From contig NW_019775136.1 in NCBI RefSeq assembly GCF_001039355.2, forward strand, positions 409,379 through 473,378: a stretch of 64,000 nucleotides of DNA. Reading direction: 5' to 3'. The number at the start of each line of letters is the position of its first letter. Position 1 is the first letter of the stretch. The notes under the pieces are model-generated. The model was not told where the DNA came from, searched no databases, and saw only the letters and a program-made list of their open reading frames with translations. Position numbers and translations under genes: made by a program. Below, piece after piece: positions 45,901 to 60,300 of the stretch. The DNA comes from Lingula anatina (Eukaryota; Brachiopoda; Lingulata; Lingulida; Lingulidae).

Positions 45901-48900
45901 TAAACAAAATTTAAGTTTCAACCATAAAAATTAGATATTTCCCTTACGGTCACACTCCAATGGTGCCCCTCCTGTCCACTGTCCAGTCACTCCACAGGTA
46001 AAGCTTATATTCCCTGTACTCTGTGAATAACCAGCATCACAAGTGTACTGAACCTCCTCTGAGTTCCTATAGTGGGTTTTCACTGGGCTGTAAGAGGCCA
46101 TGGTACCATTGGGTGGAGGTGTGCAGCCTGAAATAGCATAAATTGCCATAAAAATGTTCTCATTTTAAAAGAATATATATTAGGTCAAAGATTTCAAAGA
46201 TACTAAACATCCTCATCCTTTAACTAATATATGTATATCTGTTTTAAGTTCTGTTAATATGCAGAAACTGTGTGCAGATCGAGAGCCTGAAATTTTGCTA
46301 AGGGTTACCATATCCTGAAACTTACAGACGGATGACCTAAAAGTGACAGCTAGGAGTAAGAATTAATAGAAATAGTGTTATGTTCTTAAAGAAATTGGCT
46401 CTGTATACATGTCTGTCTCATAGATATATTCATGATCAACATACCACAGGCTGCATTTGTTATTGTTATATCATCAATAGCAATAGAGCTGTCATCCACC
46501 GTGGCACCTGATGCTTTTATTCCTTCAAATATGACCTGAAATTGTGACAAAATTAGGAACAGCAATCTACACTATGATCTGAAGACAATCACATGATCCA
46601 ATGACGTGATGTAGTTAATCCCTATAACAATTCATAAAAAGTTCACCATTGTGAATTGTCAAAATTGACCATATCAATTAAGCTTGTTCAAACTTATCTC
46701 TGTCTCACCTGGAATCTCTCTGTAGTGTTTATGAGGACATCCACATGTCTCCACTGATCTTGACTACTGTCGTCATGACTCCATGCTGTATATATCTGGC
46801 TGCTGCCATTTATCTGGTATTTCACATTGAACGTCACCAAATGAGATCCAAATGCATGGTACTCAAAGCTTACAGTGGCCTGGCAGTGTTCCTGGGAAAT
46901 GTTTATCCATGGGGATCTTATCCTTGCTATGGCTTGTGAAGAAGCAGTCTGCAAAATCATATTGTCAACATACAGGGGTATTTCTTCCAACCAGTAAAGA
47001 TTTTTTTTAAATCAAAGTAAAAACTTACTTTATCTATTTATAAATAATAATAATAAGCTCAATTTTTCCCAATCAAAACATTTAAGAACTGATATCATTA
47101 CAAATTAGAAAGAATATATCATATCAAAGATATATAGATATCAATAATATTATGTAACCCCCTTCTTCCCTGCCTTACCCCCCCCCCCCCCAAAAAAAAA
47201 AAAAAAAAAATTATAATAATAAATTGCTGAAAGAGGCACAACCTGATATCTGGGTTCCAGCAGGTAGTAGAATCCATCATTCCCTGTGTGGTCTGCCTGT
47301 GGCCCAGTGCTACTCCTCCCTGGAGCTTCTCTCTTATAAAGAGTCCACTCCAACTCTTCATCTTTATCCTGTGTGAAACCACAGTTATCACTGTCAAATT
47401 GAAAGGATGCTGGGGTGGACACAACTGAAATGGAAGACCATAAAAGATGATGTGAAAATAACTGATCTTGACCATTGATAAGCTGAGGCATGACTTTGGC
47501 GAATTCACTTTGCTTATGTGGAGGGTGCAATATGACTGATCTGGACCTCCCAAGGCAAGAGAGTGGTTTGCCTTCTTTTTTTGTTTTTCTTTCAACAATA
47601 TTTGAGTTATTATTATTCATGGTTTGGTCTTTCAATAATGGCTGAGATTCATCATGAAAATATCATTGAAATATAGCACATAATCATAATCTTTGTCAAC
47701 AAAGAAAACATTTGTATAAGTTATAATACACATATACTCTCTGGTTCCATACGGTTTTGAACATTAGTACAGGGTGGAAAAATGCTCAAAATCTAGTAAT
47801 AGTATGGTCCCAAATAAACATACAGGGTGGACATTTGGAAATTGACCAATAAAGAACCAGAAATCTATCACTTGATGTGAGTGTGACTGGATGTGATTGC
47901 TTATGTGTCCTGAAATGCACTGCTGTCACAATCTAGAGTAAACACAGGGCATCCCCATGGTGGATCTCGCTTGAGTGTTAAAATGGGTCAATATACGTGG
48001 TGCACAAACAGGTCTGGGGAAACTTAATTGTTTTTTTAATAGTGTGCAGTCTGGAATAAGGCTGTGCAGTGTGTAATTTTTGGTACAAATACCTGAACAT
48101 GCGCGGCAATTAGGAGCCAGAGAGTACATGTTAATGTTCATACTCAGGGCACTAACAACTACTCAGTACACACACAAACACAGCAGAAAATTACATTATG
48201 CTGTACTTTAGCATACCTTCTATACAGTTGCCAGGCACCTGAATCACTCTGATACCATCAATAGCTATATCTCCACCAGTTCCAGATCCAGCAATACCAT
48301 TAAACTGAATCTACAAAAAGAATGTACCCGGTAGATGTTTATTTTTACCTTTTGGTATATTACAAGATGTTTGGTATCTAATCAGGAGGAGACATGAAAA
48401 ATTGTTCTATATACATGTATCAAGCCTTGAAAAAATATACAGAGGGTGAAAAATATTTTGCTTGTTTTAATAATATGAAGGTTTAGAAAATCTATACAAG
48501 CAAACAAGAAGAAAACATATAATTTCAGTCAATTTCTCAACTATTTTGTTTTGTTCATATACAGAATCACTCTATTTGCAAAAGGACTAAGACTGAAAGT
48601 GTTTACCAAAATAATTAATAAATGGGTATGGGCAGTAAATCAAATGGATTCATAACCGTATATATATATATATATTTGACAAACATTAGGCATCCAAACA
48701 GACAAACAAGCTTGCAGACAGAGAGACATAAACAGATGGAAAGACAGACAGGCAGACAAACATACTTTAAAATGAGTAATTCCAGATGGTTGTAGGATCC
48801 ATGCATATTCCTTCCATGCATTCTGGACCTCATTTAGATGGAAAAGTTTCATATTTCTGTTGAAAGTCGACTGTCCAGATTCCTTTTCAAGTAATATTAC

Positions 48901-51900
48901 AGTCAGTGCATTGACATTACCACCATATATGTGTGCCCAGAATCTCAAAGTCACTAATCCACACTGATGAACCTCAAGATCGGGGGTCTCCAAAGTAGCT
49001 ATGGCACCATTTGACTAAAAGTTGGATAAGTACATACATGTATTAGGTATCTTCAATAAATCAGTTATATTGTAGAATTTTTTCCTAACATGTACATGTA
49101 TTACAATATAACTAACAAACAGATGTCAGTTCCAGAGCAGAAAAACGGTATATTTTTTCTCATAATGCATGATAAATTTGGTACACATACTTGTCCATCT
49201 ACTTCAATATACAAGTAATGTCCTATGCCTTCTTTTGTTATAGGGTCAGCAGAAGGTCCAGTGCTTGCCGTAGGAGTGGGTCCGCTCTTCAAAGTCCAGT
49301 CAAACTGATCTGATGTGAGCTGATTAAAGTTGCAAATGGTGGAGTTCTCAAAGTCACAGCTGGTTTCGTATGGTAGACCTGAAGATGGTGGGGCAGAGAT
49401 GTTAGACAATAAAAAAATGAAGCAAAAAAAAAAAAAAGAAATTCCCATCATACCTTGCTCATACATGTTCCTTGTAGTGCAGTGAAAATTAAAATTAAAA
49501 TTTAAATCATTCTTATAATATTTCTTATGGACAAATATTTGTAAATCAAAAACCTGAAGTTTATATGCTATCATTCCTTACATAAACATAATAAACAGAT
49601 TGAATTCTTTACCATTATTATCATCTCCTTTCACTTGTATTTCACACAGATTCATTATTTCATTGTTTCCTTCTATCTGAATGGAGACATATCTGCCCGC
49701 TAGTGGACTGGCACAAGTAAAAGTGTCAGTAGCTCCCCCTCCAGGCCATGTCCCAGTAAAGTTAGAACACCAGTTCCAAGTGCTAGAGTTATGTCCTCTG
49801 TCGATGTCAAACTCATCACTCACAGTTATTATGAAGTCATGAAGACGGTCATCTGGAACACAGTTTTTGTCAGGTAAGATACCATGAGTATATGACATAA
49901 TAATAATAATAATAATAATAATAACATCAACAACAAACAAATGGCTTTGAGGTTGATGGAGTGTAAAATAAGTTGTAACCCTACCAGCAGGTCCAATTAT
50001 TTTTAGATTTTTTCAATACATCACGATTTGAATTCTCAAAAAATGTTTTTAAATGTACTAAAAAAAAAAAAAATTCTTGCAACAAATTCACAATCATGCT
50101 TTGCTTACCTTTTCAGCAAACAATTTAAGCAATTGGTATGTGCATAGTTCAACTTACTGCAGCAGTCCCCTCTTCCTGTAATAGTTACAGTGGTTATAAA
50201 GGTGTATCTCTGAAGATCTACTACAAACCATGGGTCTGTCATAGCATTAGATTCCCAGCAGGATTTATGTGAATAAATTGGATCTAGGAGTCCATCTAAA
50301 GCTTGATAAGGTGAAACTGCATTTGTGCTACCAGCAAATGCCTCTTTTCCAAAAGCAAGGTTTTCACCTGAAATTAAAAGTCCATAACTGTGCATCTGTC
50401 TCCTCCATCCCAGTACTAGTGTACCATTAACTTTTATAGTCCCATTCATTATTGTACTTTAAACTGAATCCAAAGTACAGTACATCATCATCATCATCAC
50501 TAAATATCTATTGCCACAAAAATGTTGCAATTTGTATTATAAATACATTTAATTTGATTGAAATTTTAATTAAATTAAAATATGTTACTAGATTATTCAC
50601 ATTTATTATATCTTTCGTATAGTTTTAAAAATATGTTTGCTTTTTTCCTCTATATTACAATGCAAGAAAATGACAGTCATTGAGCATCTCTTAAAATATA
50701 TACCAAATGCAATCTGCAAAAGATATTATCAGTATTATAAGGCAGCTAAGGCATGCACTTCAAAGACTGAATGGAATGCAACAATAATGAAATTGCATAA
50801 AAAGAAGACCAAACAATAGCAGAAAAGATGTATGTTAATTATTTTGGCTCCATTTTGTTTTACTACTGAGTTATATTAATTAAGTTAATTCCTTTTACTA
50901 GTAGATCTGACAGTAATTCCTTAAAATTTTCAAAATCCCTCGCTTTTTGTAATATCTATGCAATTCTTAATTTTTTCATACACCTGTATATACTTACAGT
51001 TCATCTGGGTTAAAATGTTCACATCATCTATAGCACAATCGGATCGATGATCATTTCCCCTCTGAGCTTCAAAAACAATCTGAAATTTGAAGAATATGGC
51101 ATAAATATAAATTCTATGGTGACAGTACATGTATTATTCTTCATGTGACTTTGAGGCTTTGATTTAGTCTGACATATATTCCCAAAGTACATGAAACATA
51201 ATGCATTATTTGTTTCAATTTCCTTTACATCTATATCACATCTTATATGGTATATACTTAAAGATATCGGTATATAATGAATTTTCAGCATCATTACCTG
51301 AAACTTGATATTATTAAGAGGTAATAGTAATAACATGGATTTCCATTTGTCTTCTGAACTGCCTCCTTGTGACCAAAGTAGTTTGTCATTGCTACCATCA
51401 TCCAGGTGATAATAAACCCGTAAGTCACCAAAAGCACCAAAAGCATGGTACCAGAAATTCAAAGCAGCCGCACAGGCACCAGTTGAGCTAAGGTCAATCC
51501 AAGGTGTTCGTACTCGTGCTATTGCTCCATTGGGCTTAAAACAAAGATCAATGAAATGAACTGAAATGATACATGTACTAATTAACTTGAAAGGTGCATG
51601 TATTATATTGAATTCAGGAAATTTTTTGGGATACCAGTATTTACGCAATTCTGACTCATCCCTTTCTTTCCTTTGCTTTACTTATACTGTAGCACCCTCC
51701 AATAATGGAATGAAATCAACAGTAATTAAAAAGTTACATAAACTGTTCTACAAATATTACACAAAATGTGTACATCAGTGACTGTCACAAAACTCAAACT
51801 AAAAGTTTGCAGCAACTAGTTTGCAGGAGTTTGCAAGAAAAAATTGTATTGCTACTAATTTGCAACAAATTTGCAATAACAACTGAAGTTTGCAGTAAGT

Positions 51901-54900
51901 TTACAAGAAAGTATTCAAGTTCATGCAAATTTGCAAAATTATGCTGCAAATTCCCAGCAAATTAGCAGCAAACTTGCAGCGAATTTGCAAGAATTTCTTG
52001 CAAATTTGCAGCAAATTTATAGCCAATTTGCAGTGAATTTGCCAGAGAGTTTGCAGCAGGCCTGATATATGCTAAGGGGTAGCATTCACAACAAAGTTTA
52101 CCTTCAGACTATACCTGATAACTATAGTCTGCATATCAAATAATTAAGGCATGCACTTGACAATGGATTCTTGCCTCCCACACACACAGCATCCCAGCAA
52201 GAGCAAAGTAATTAAATTTTGTCATGGTTTGGAGTCAGTGGTGCCATACTTGATCTGCTGATCTGTCAGATCTACTTGTTCTGAATGCCCCCTTTTAGGC
52301 TCTATTCCCATAGATTTTAGATTGATCTATCCCCGCGGGGAGTCTCACTAGATTACTTTCAGATAATCCGACTTAAATGTCTGTCCCGCCTACTACAAGC
52401 TGTAAGAGGGTAATAAACTTTTGTGTCCGCCCGGCTGACAGCTATTTATCGTGAACCCCCAGGGAGTTAGGTCGATCTAAGAAAGGTCGATCTAATCTAT
52501 GGAAATGGGGTGTTAGACTAAGTTTGAAATTCCACTTACCTGAGGTGAAGGGTCAGTCCCCTCCAAATAGAAGAAATAACCAGTTGTATCTGCCATATCT
52601 GTATAATCTCCACTAGGTCCAGTGCCAGTGCTCACAGTCCGTCTTGTAGACAGGAAGAAGTTTGTATCGTCATCCCAATCCTGCTCAAAGCCACAAACCC
52701 CATCTTCAAATGTACAGCTGAACTGTGTCAATGCTAAAACAAACCATAGATACTGTGCAAATAAGTGGTCTCTGTCAGAAGAAACATGAAAAATGATACC
52801 CAACTTAATAAATCAATCAGTCAACTGAGCACATGCTTAAAACAGAATTGCCCATTAAATACCCAGTAGCTGCTTCCAACATAAGATAATTATTCCATCT
52901 ATTGATTATAACCACCTTATACCCCGGTCACATTAGAGGTGAAATGAGCTAAAATGTAGTCTGAAAGAAAATTCCTTGTTTATTCCTGGATATTACATGT
53001 AGAAGTGCATTCTTAAAATTCTGAGCGCATTTCAAATGTATGGGCCCATTCTTGCATCCAGTCCGAAAGTTTTTCTCATGGCATGATGCTAAAAACTTTC
53101 GAAGTGCATTCCACGTGGAGAAATATCGAATGGCATTTCAGGCCCGTAGCAAGCAAATTCAAAAGGGGGGTTCTTTTTCTGAAAAAGTGGATCTTTTACA
53201 ATGAAACTGAAGTGTACCTAGGTCAAATTTTACCCAAAATGGACCTTTTCCTGACAAAAGGGGCGGTTCTTTTGAACCCCTTGAACCCCCCCTGGCTACG
53301 GGCCTGCATTTGAAGTGTATTCTAACTGCACTATGAGTGCATTCTTAATATTCTTATGACATTCCAATAACATTCCAAACATTTTGATCGCATTCGAGAG
53401 AGATGGCCAGATTTTCAAGTTTACATTGATTAGTATCCAATTTTTTTCCATCGGAAGACGGTCAAAAATAGAGGATGGATCAACAAAGATAATTTGGAAG
53501 ACTGTCAGAAAATATCTCTGGATCCACCCCTGACAAGCTTAATGAAAAGCCAATCATACATGTTTTCTATTATCAGAAAACAAGAACAGTTAATTTATTC
53601 AATTATCATTGACCTGAACATGTATATGATGTTTACATAAGTCATTTTAAAGCAGGGCAGACTTCCATGTATGAATATAGATTACTCAGTCAGATTACTA
53701 TTTTGATTGCCTTTCAATTTATTAATGAAAACTGGTCAATTTTAATTGGGGTTTGCATAAATATGCTTTTTAAAGTAGCCAATTACCAATCAAACTAGAT
53801 ATAGCATTTGTAACTGATCTCTTTTATCAAATCTTGTATTACTCACAGCAGAGATGATATACATAAACTATTACCATTTTCATTACAGTCTGTTTGAGTA
53901 ATGGAAATGTCATCCACTGCGTAATCACTTCGTTCTCCATCATCTCTTGTTGCTGTAAATCGCACCTGGACAAAACAATAAACTGAACTATAAAGGCCTG
54001 CTAAATCATGCTTAAATCTCATTAAAAAATTAATATAAGAGGTCTAGAGAAACTAATACTTAGATGACATTTGGTATGTACCATAACATATTTTCTTCTC
54101 ATAATTCTGTTATTTCACTTTTTAAAGAATTAAAACAATACCTAAAATAATGTAAACGTACTACTTATAAACTTTTAAAAATTTATAAATTGAGAAGAAT
54201 ATCATTGATAGTACTTACTTTGAATTTACTGAATGGTTTGAAAGAAGATTCTACAAGAAACCACTCATTGTACGAAAGAATTTTTATGAAGTGAATCCAG
54301 TGTTCACCCCCATCATCCACTAACTTTGAAGTCAAAGAGAGGAGATCACTGCCATATCCATGGTACCAATAACGCAGTGTCACAAGACTACAATTATAGG
54401 CCAAATCTATGCCAGGCGTTTCAAATGCAGCATACTCTCGGTCACCCTAAATAAATAACATGTAAAGGGTTGCATTAAAGGTCACTAGCTAATAAATGTA
54501 CATACGCTTCCATTTTACATACATGTAATAATAACAGACACAGGTGACAGCTATAAGCACCACAAATGCTACATGGAAATATGATTTTTGTCATTACAAA
54601 ATTTTGTATCCAAAAGTTTGATAAATTTTGCCCTCTGAAAAGATAGAGTCATTACCATGCTACTTACAAAGTCTGTGCCATCTATATAGAAGTAGCTCCC
54701 AGAACCTGAATGGTCACTGCTAGGACCAGTGCCTGATGTGCTGGTAGCACCACTATTACGCTGCCAGTCACCATTGTCATCTGTTCGCTGGGTAACACCA
54801 CAGTCATTTGTATCAAAGTTACAGGTAAAATTGTAGGTTAACACTGTAAAATTAAAACAAATGTAAAATATATATCAGCTCATCTTTGTATTACTTCTCT

Positions 54901-56251
54901 ATTTTTTTATATCAAGTGAACTTAATAAACATACTGGTACATCCTGTTTTGTTGACACTTGTAGATCTGTACAATTTTGCATCTTTGTAGTCAGACAATC
55001 TAAAAATACAACATTTTTTATTAACATATGTAATTCTTGTTTGTGAAAAAAGATGTTCGTTATACTCTTGCAATACTAGTTGGTCATGCTTGAAAACTGT
55101 TAAAGCCATTTGCCTATAGAGGATACAAATATCCACATTTTTAACTTCACTCACCCCCACAATCAGATGGGACTGTTAAAGTAATGTCATCTATTGCATA
55201 TTCTCCTTCGTGTCCTTGGGATTCAGTTTCAAACACAATCTAAGTAAATGATCAGAGTAAAGTGAGTACAGGCCTACACCACAAATGTCAAAATATAAAA
55301 GGCATTTAAGAACTTTATATAAAACACTTAGTTAAAACACATATAATTAGGTTCAAGCAATGTCAATTATATATAATAATCTTCTTACAAGAAAATTTGT
55401 GTCCGAGTCTATTTCCAGTGTTACTTCACGCCAGACATCATCTTCATCAGTTCCATCATGGTTCCACAACAGATTCTCGCTGCTTCCAACTTTCTTCAGC
55501 TTGACATTCAGACCAGCTAGAGCATTTCCATCAGCATTATACCAGAAACCCAGTGTTGCACCACCACAGCTTGAGTGAAAATTGGGAGACAGCATACGTG
55601 CCGTATGACCATTAACCTGCAAAAATAAATAAGTAATTAAATAGATAAATAAAAATGAAAAATAAAAAATAAAAATTGGACACAATGGATACAGGCCGAC
55701 GATATGAAAGTGAGCTGACCTGTTTTGGGGCTTAAATAAAGTTTTACATAAAACACATACAGCTAGGTGGCTTTAAAAACTACATAGAACTAAAATCACG
55801 GAATTTGACAGAACAGGCAGAGTATACATGTAAATAGAAAGCATGCCAACAGCACAGACATCCGGCAACAAAAAAAGGCAATACAAGAAGTAATGACTTG
55901 ATCTTTTCAATGAAGAAAATCATAATTTTTTTTTTCAAATCATTAATTCTCAAAATTAGAACATTCCCACTGAAAGGTAGTAATTAACAAAACTGAAAAG
56001 CGAGATATTATAGTTCCACTCTATACTGTAAAAGCACCACAAATACTACAGTATACAGAAATATATTTTTAATCCTTACAAATAATGGATTTGAACAATG
56101 GGTCATTTTTTCCCATTGAAAAGATCTAATCATTATTGTATTCCAAAAATATTAGCAGATCAAGATTCAGTTTAATGTTGTTATTTTAGATATCTTGTCC
56201 ACTGAAAAACAGGCAAATCAATGTTAATTGATGAAAATATAATTTTTGAGA

Positions 56252-56285
<34 letters not shown>

Positions 56286-57306
56286 CATAGTTACATCATT
56301 CAGCTTTGTGTTGACATAATAGTAATATCCAATTCCTGAAGTGTGATCCTGACTGGGGCCTGTATTTGATTTATCTGTGTCCTTGGTGTTGAGATACCAG
56401 TCAAAGTTATCATCAGAGTGTCCATCTTGTACAAACTGACAAGTGCCATCATCAAATGTACACTGGTATGGAGATGCTTGTGACAACTCATGAGCTGAAA
56501 AATAAATTTAATTAAAGTAAAAAATTTTAAAAGGTTATCTATCGAGATAAATTCATTGGCTTCAATTAAGCGAGAATCCCCTTGGAGATAGTTCAATCCA
56601 AAGTTAGCACGGTAGTCTTGGGAATGGTCTCTTAATTAGTTTTGCATGTTGTGTTTGCACTAAATTCACACCAGTACCTGTATTTATCATACAGTGTACC
56701 TCTAAAGTCAAGGCCCTAGCAATAGCGTGAAGGTTCAATAGTCTAAAGAACCTTCAGACCAATGAACCCTTGATTAAAAAAGCAATGAAAATGTTACCAT
56801 TTTTCAGACCAATGAACCTTCAGATTAAATTCATACAGTTAATATTTATTAAACTCAGTGAATTTTTTAAACATGAACATGGATATACTGCAAAATTGTA
56901 GCAAATTAGATAGGATATATGGTACATATAACATACAATCAGGCCCAATAATAAAAAAAAAACTTACCAGTGTTCACTGCACAATCAGCTTGTGATATAG
57001 AAATGTCATCAATTGCAATGTCTGCTGCATCACCATTCTTTCTTTCAGCATAAAACTGTATCTGTAGAAAAAAAATGCCCCCAAGAAATATTGATACCCA
57101 AAGTTTTTTTTCAGTATGACTTATGCATTACTTTACGAAAAGCTTTCTACAACTCGTGTCAAGGGAACTTCTCATTATACCAGTATCACAAGTACTGTAT
57201 ATGATTAACCCAAATCTCTAAATTAAGTGTATACTGGTATAGCATGACAAATGTTTAGCTTTCCAACAGCCTCCATTAAGAATAGATACTCTCTCTCTCA
57301 CTCAAT

Positions 57307-57350
<44 letters not shown>

Positions 57351-60300
57351 ACCATATGACCAATTTTCACTTTTGCATTCAACNTTGAAATTAATATGTT
57401 ACCAGATTATTCACATTTGTTATATCTTTGGTATAGTTTTAAAAAATATTTTTGCTTTTTTCTCTATATCATGATGCAAGAATATGACAATCATTGAGCT
57501 TCTCTTAATTAAAATATATACCCAATGCAATCTGCAAGAGATATTACATGTATCAATATTAAAAGACTGAATGGAATACAACATTTATGAAATCTCTGAA
57601 AAAGAAGATGAAACCATAGCAGAAAAGATTTATGTTAATTTTTGGGCACTATTTTGTTTCACTACAGAGTTATATCAAGCAACTTAATGCCTCCTCTGAC
57701 CAGTAATAATTTCAGATTTTCAAATCCCTCACTTTTTGTAACATTCTAATCTACCATTTCTAATATTTTCAGACACTAGTATCATTGTACTTTCAAGTTT
57801 CAATTATTTTTTCAAAGATTTTTATGTCAAAATATCTATGGAATTCTTTATTTTTTATATATACTTACAGTTCATCTGGGTTAAAATGTTCACATCATCT
57901 ATGGCATAATCAGACTCATGATCATTTCCCCTCTGAGCTTCAAAAACAATCTGAAATTTGAAGAATATGGCATAATTTAAATTCTATGGTGACAGTGCAT
58001 GTATCATTCTTCATATGTGACTTTGAGGATTTGATTTAGTCTGACAAACATTCACAAAGTAAATAAAGCAATAAATCTATATTACTATAAATATATACTA
58101 CATCATGGACTTTGAGTAAAGATACATAATTATAATTTTCAGCATCATACCTGAAACTTGACATTTTTAAGAGGTAACAGTAATAACTTGGATTTCCATT
58201 TGTCTTCTGAACTGCCTCCTTGTGACCAAAGCAGTTTGTCATTGCTGCCATCATCCAGGTGATAATAAACCCGTAGGTCACCAAGTGCAGCACCAAAAGC
58301 ATGGTACCAGAAATTCAAAGCAGCTGCACAGGCACCAGTTGAGCTAAGGTCAATCCAAGGTGTTCGTACTCGTGCTCTAGCTCCATTGGGCTAAAAACAA
58401 AGACCAATGAAATAAACTGAAATGTTACTAATTATCTTTAAAGGTATTATGTTAAATTCAAGCCATCTTTATTCCTACAAAATAAGTAGCAAAGGAAGAC
58501 CCAAAGACCATTTAATGCTGAACCAATTCAGTTGGGGGCCAACATTTTAAAAATGAGTCATATCTGTGACACACATTATGTGCAATATTTACATAATTTT
58601 GACTCGTCCCTTTCTTTCCTTTGCTTTATTTATACTGTAGCACCCTCCAATAACAGAATAAAATCAACAATATAAGTCATATAAAACTGTCATACAAATA
58701 TTACACAAAATTTTTACATTAATGATAAGACTCAAATTAAATATTCACTTTTTAATGGAGGTACCCTTGGATATCATTGCCAGTCATTACACAGACCTTG
58801 GACTAATTATGTTATTATGTCCAAGTTATAAGGCCTTTTTCCTTCCAGTATATTTGTTCCTCTCTATAAAATGTTCTAAACTTTTCATATCTGATTTTAA
58901 AAAAGAAAAAATTTAAAATAACCAATTGCATTCATCATTACCAACTTTTAAACAAAGTGGTAGGAATGTAAAAGGCACCAAAGTGTTGGAAATGCCATTA
59001 CCAAGGGGAATCTTAGACTAAGTTTGAAATTTGACTTACCTGAGGTGAAGGGTCAGTCCCCTCCAAATAGAAGAAATAACCAGTTGTATCTGATATATCA
59101 GTAAAATCTCCACTAGGTCCAGTGCCAGGGCTCACAGTCTGTCTTGTAGATAGGAAGAAGTTTGTATCGTCATCCCAATCCTGCTCAAAGCCACACACCC
59201 CATCTTCAAATGTACAGCTGAACTGTGTCAATGCTAAAACAAACCATTGATACTGTGCAAATAAGTGGTCTCTGTCTAAAGAAACATGAAAAGTAATAGT
59301 TCTGAAGCTCAACTTGATAAATCAATCAGCCAACAAAGAACAAGTTCAAAACTTGAAGAATTGCCAATTAAATAGTTGCTTCCATCAAAAGACTATTATT
59401 TCATCTACATATGCATTGATTAAACACCTTACAATATAAATAAAAACAAAAAATACTTAAAACACTTCATACAGCATTAGAATAAAACAACAAATTTAAA
59501 AGCTCTTAAAAGTATATGATTGTGATTGTTTATTCCAACACTTATGACTCATAATTAGAATTATTTATTCAAATATTTAAGACTATTAACTAGAAATCCC
59601 AAGGCAGAAAAAAATCCTGAAGCTCAGCCCATAAGTGAACTGTCCTGGTGACAATTTAAATATATGAACACATGTAATCTCATCTAGTTTACAAGCATAT
59701 TTGTTCATACATAAACCTTTTTTCTAGAATACAAGCTTCATGAAAATCCAATCATACACTTTCTGTTATTAGAAAACAAATAGTTCAATCATCATGAAAT
59801 GTTTGTTCAAATGTGAAAAACCGTGATCTGTACATGATGTTAAGATAAGTCTTTTTAAAGCAGGACAGCCTTCCATTCATGAAGAGATTAATCATTCAGA
59901 TTACTATTCTGATTGCCTTAAATAGGTAATAAAAAGTGTAATTTTTCATTTGGGGTTTGCATATAAATATGCTGTTTTAAGTAGCCAATTAAACTAGATA
60001 CAGCATTTGTAACTGATCTCTTTTATCAAATCTTGTATCACTGGAGAGGGAGATGATATAAATCATTACCATTTTCATTGCAGTTGGTTTGAGTAATAGA
60101 AATGTCATCAACTGCGTAATCACTCTCCCGTCCATCATCTCTTGTTGCTGTAAATCGCACCTGGACAAAACAATAGACTTAACTATAAAGGCCTACCAAG
60201 TCATCAATAAATCCCATTTCAAAAAAAAAAAAAAAAAAATTGAACATAAGAAATGTAGAACTATACCAAATTTATGACATTTGGTAAGCACCGTAACATA

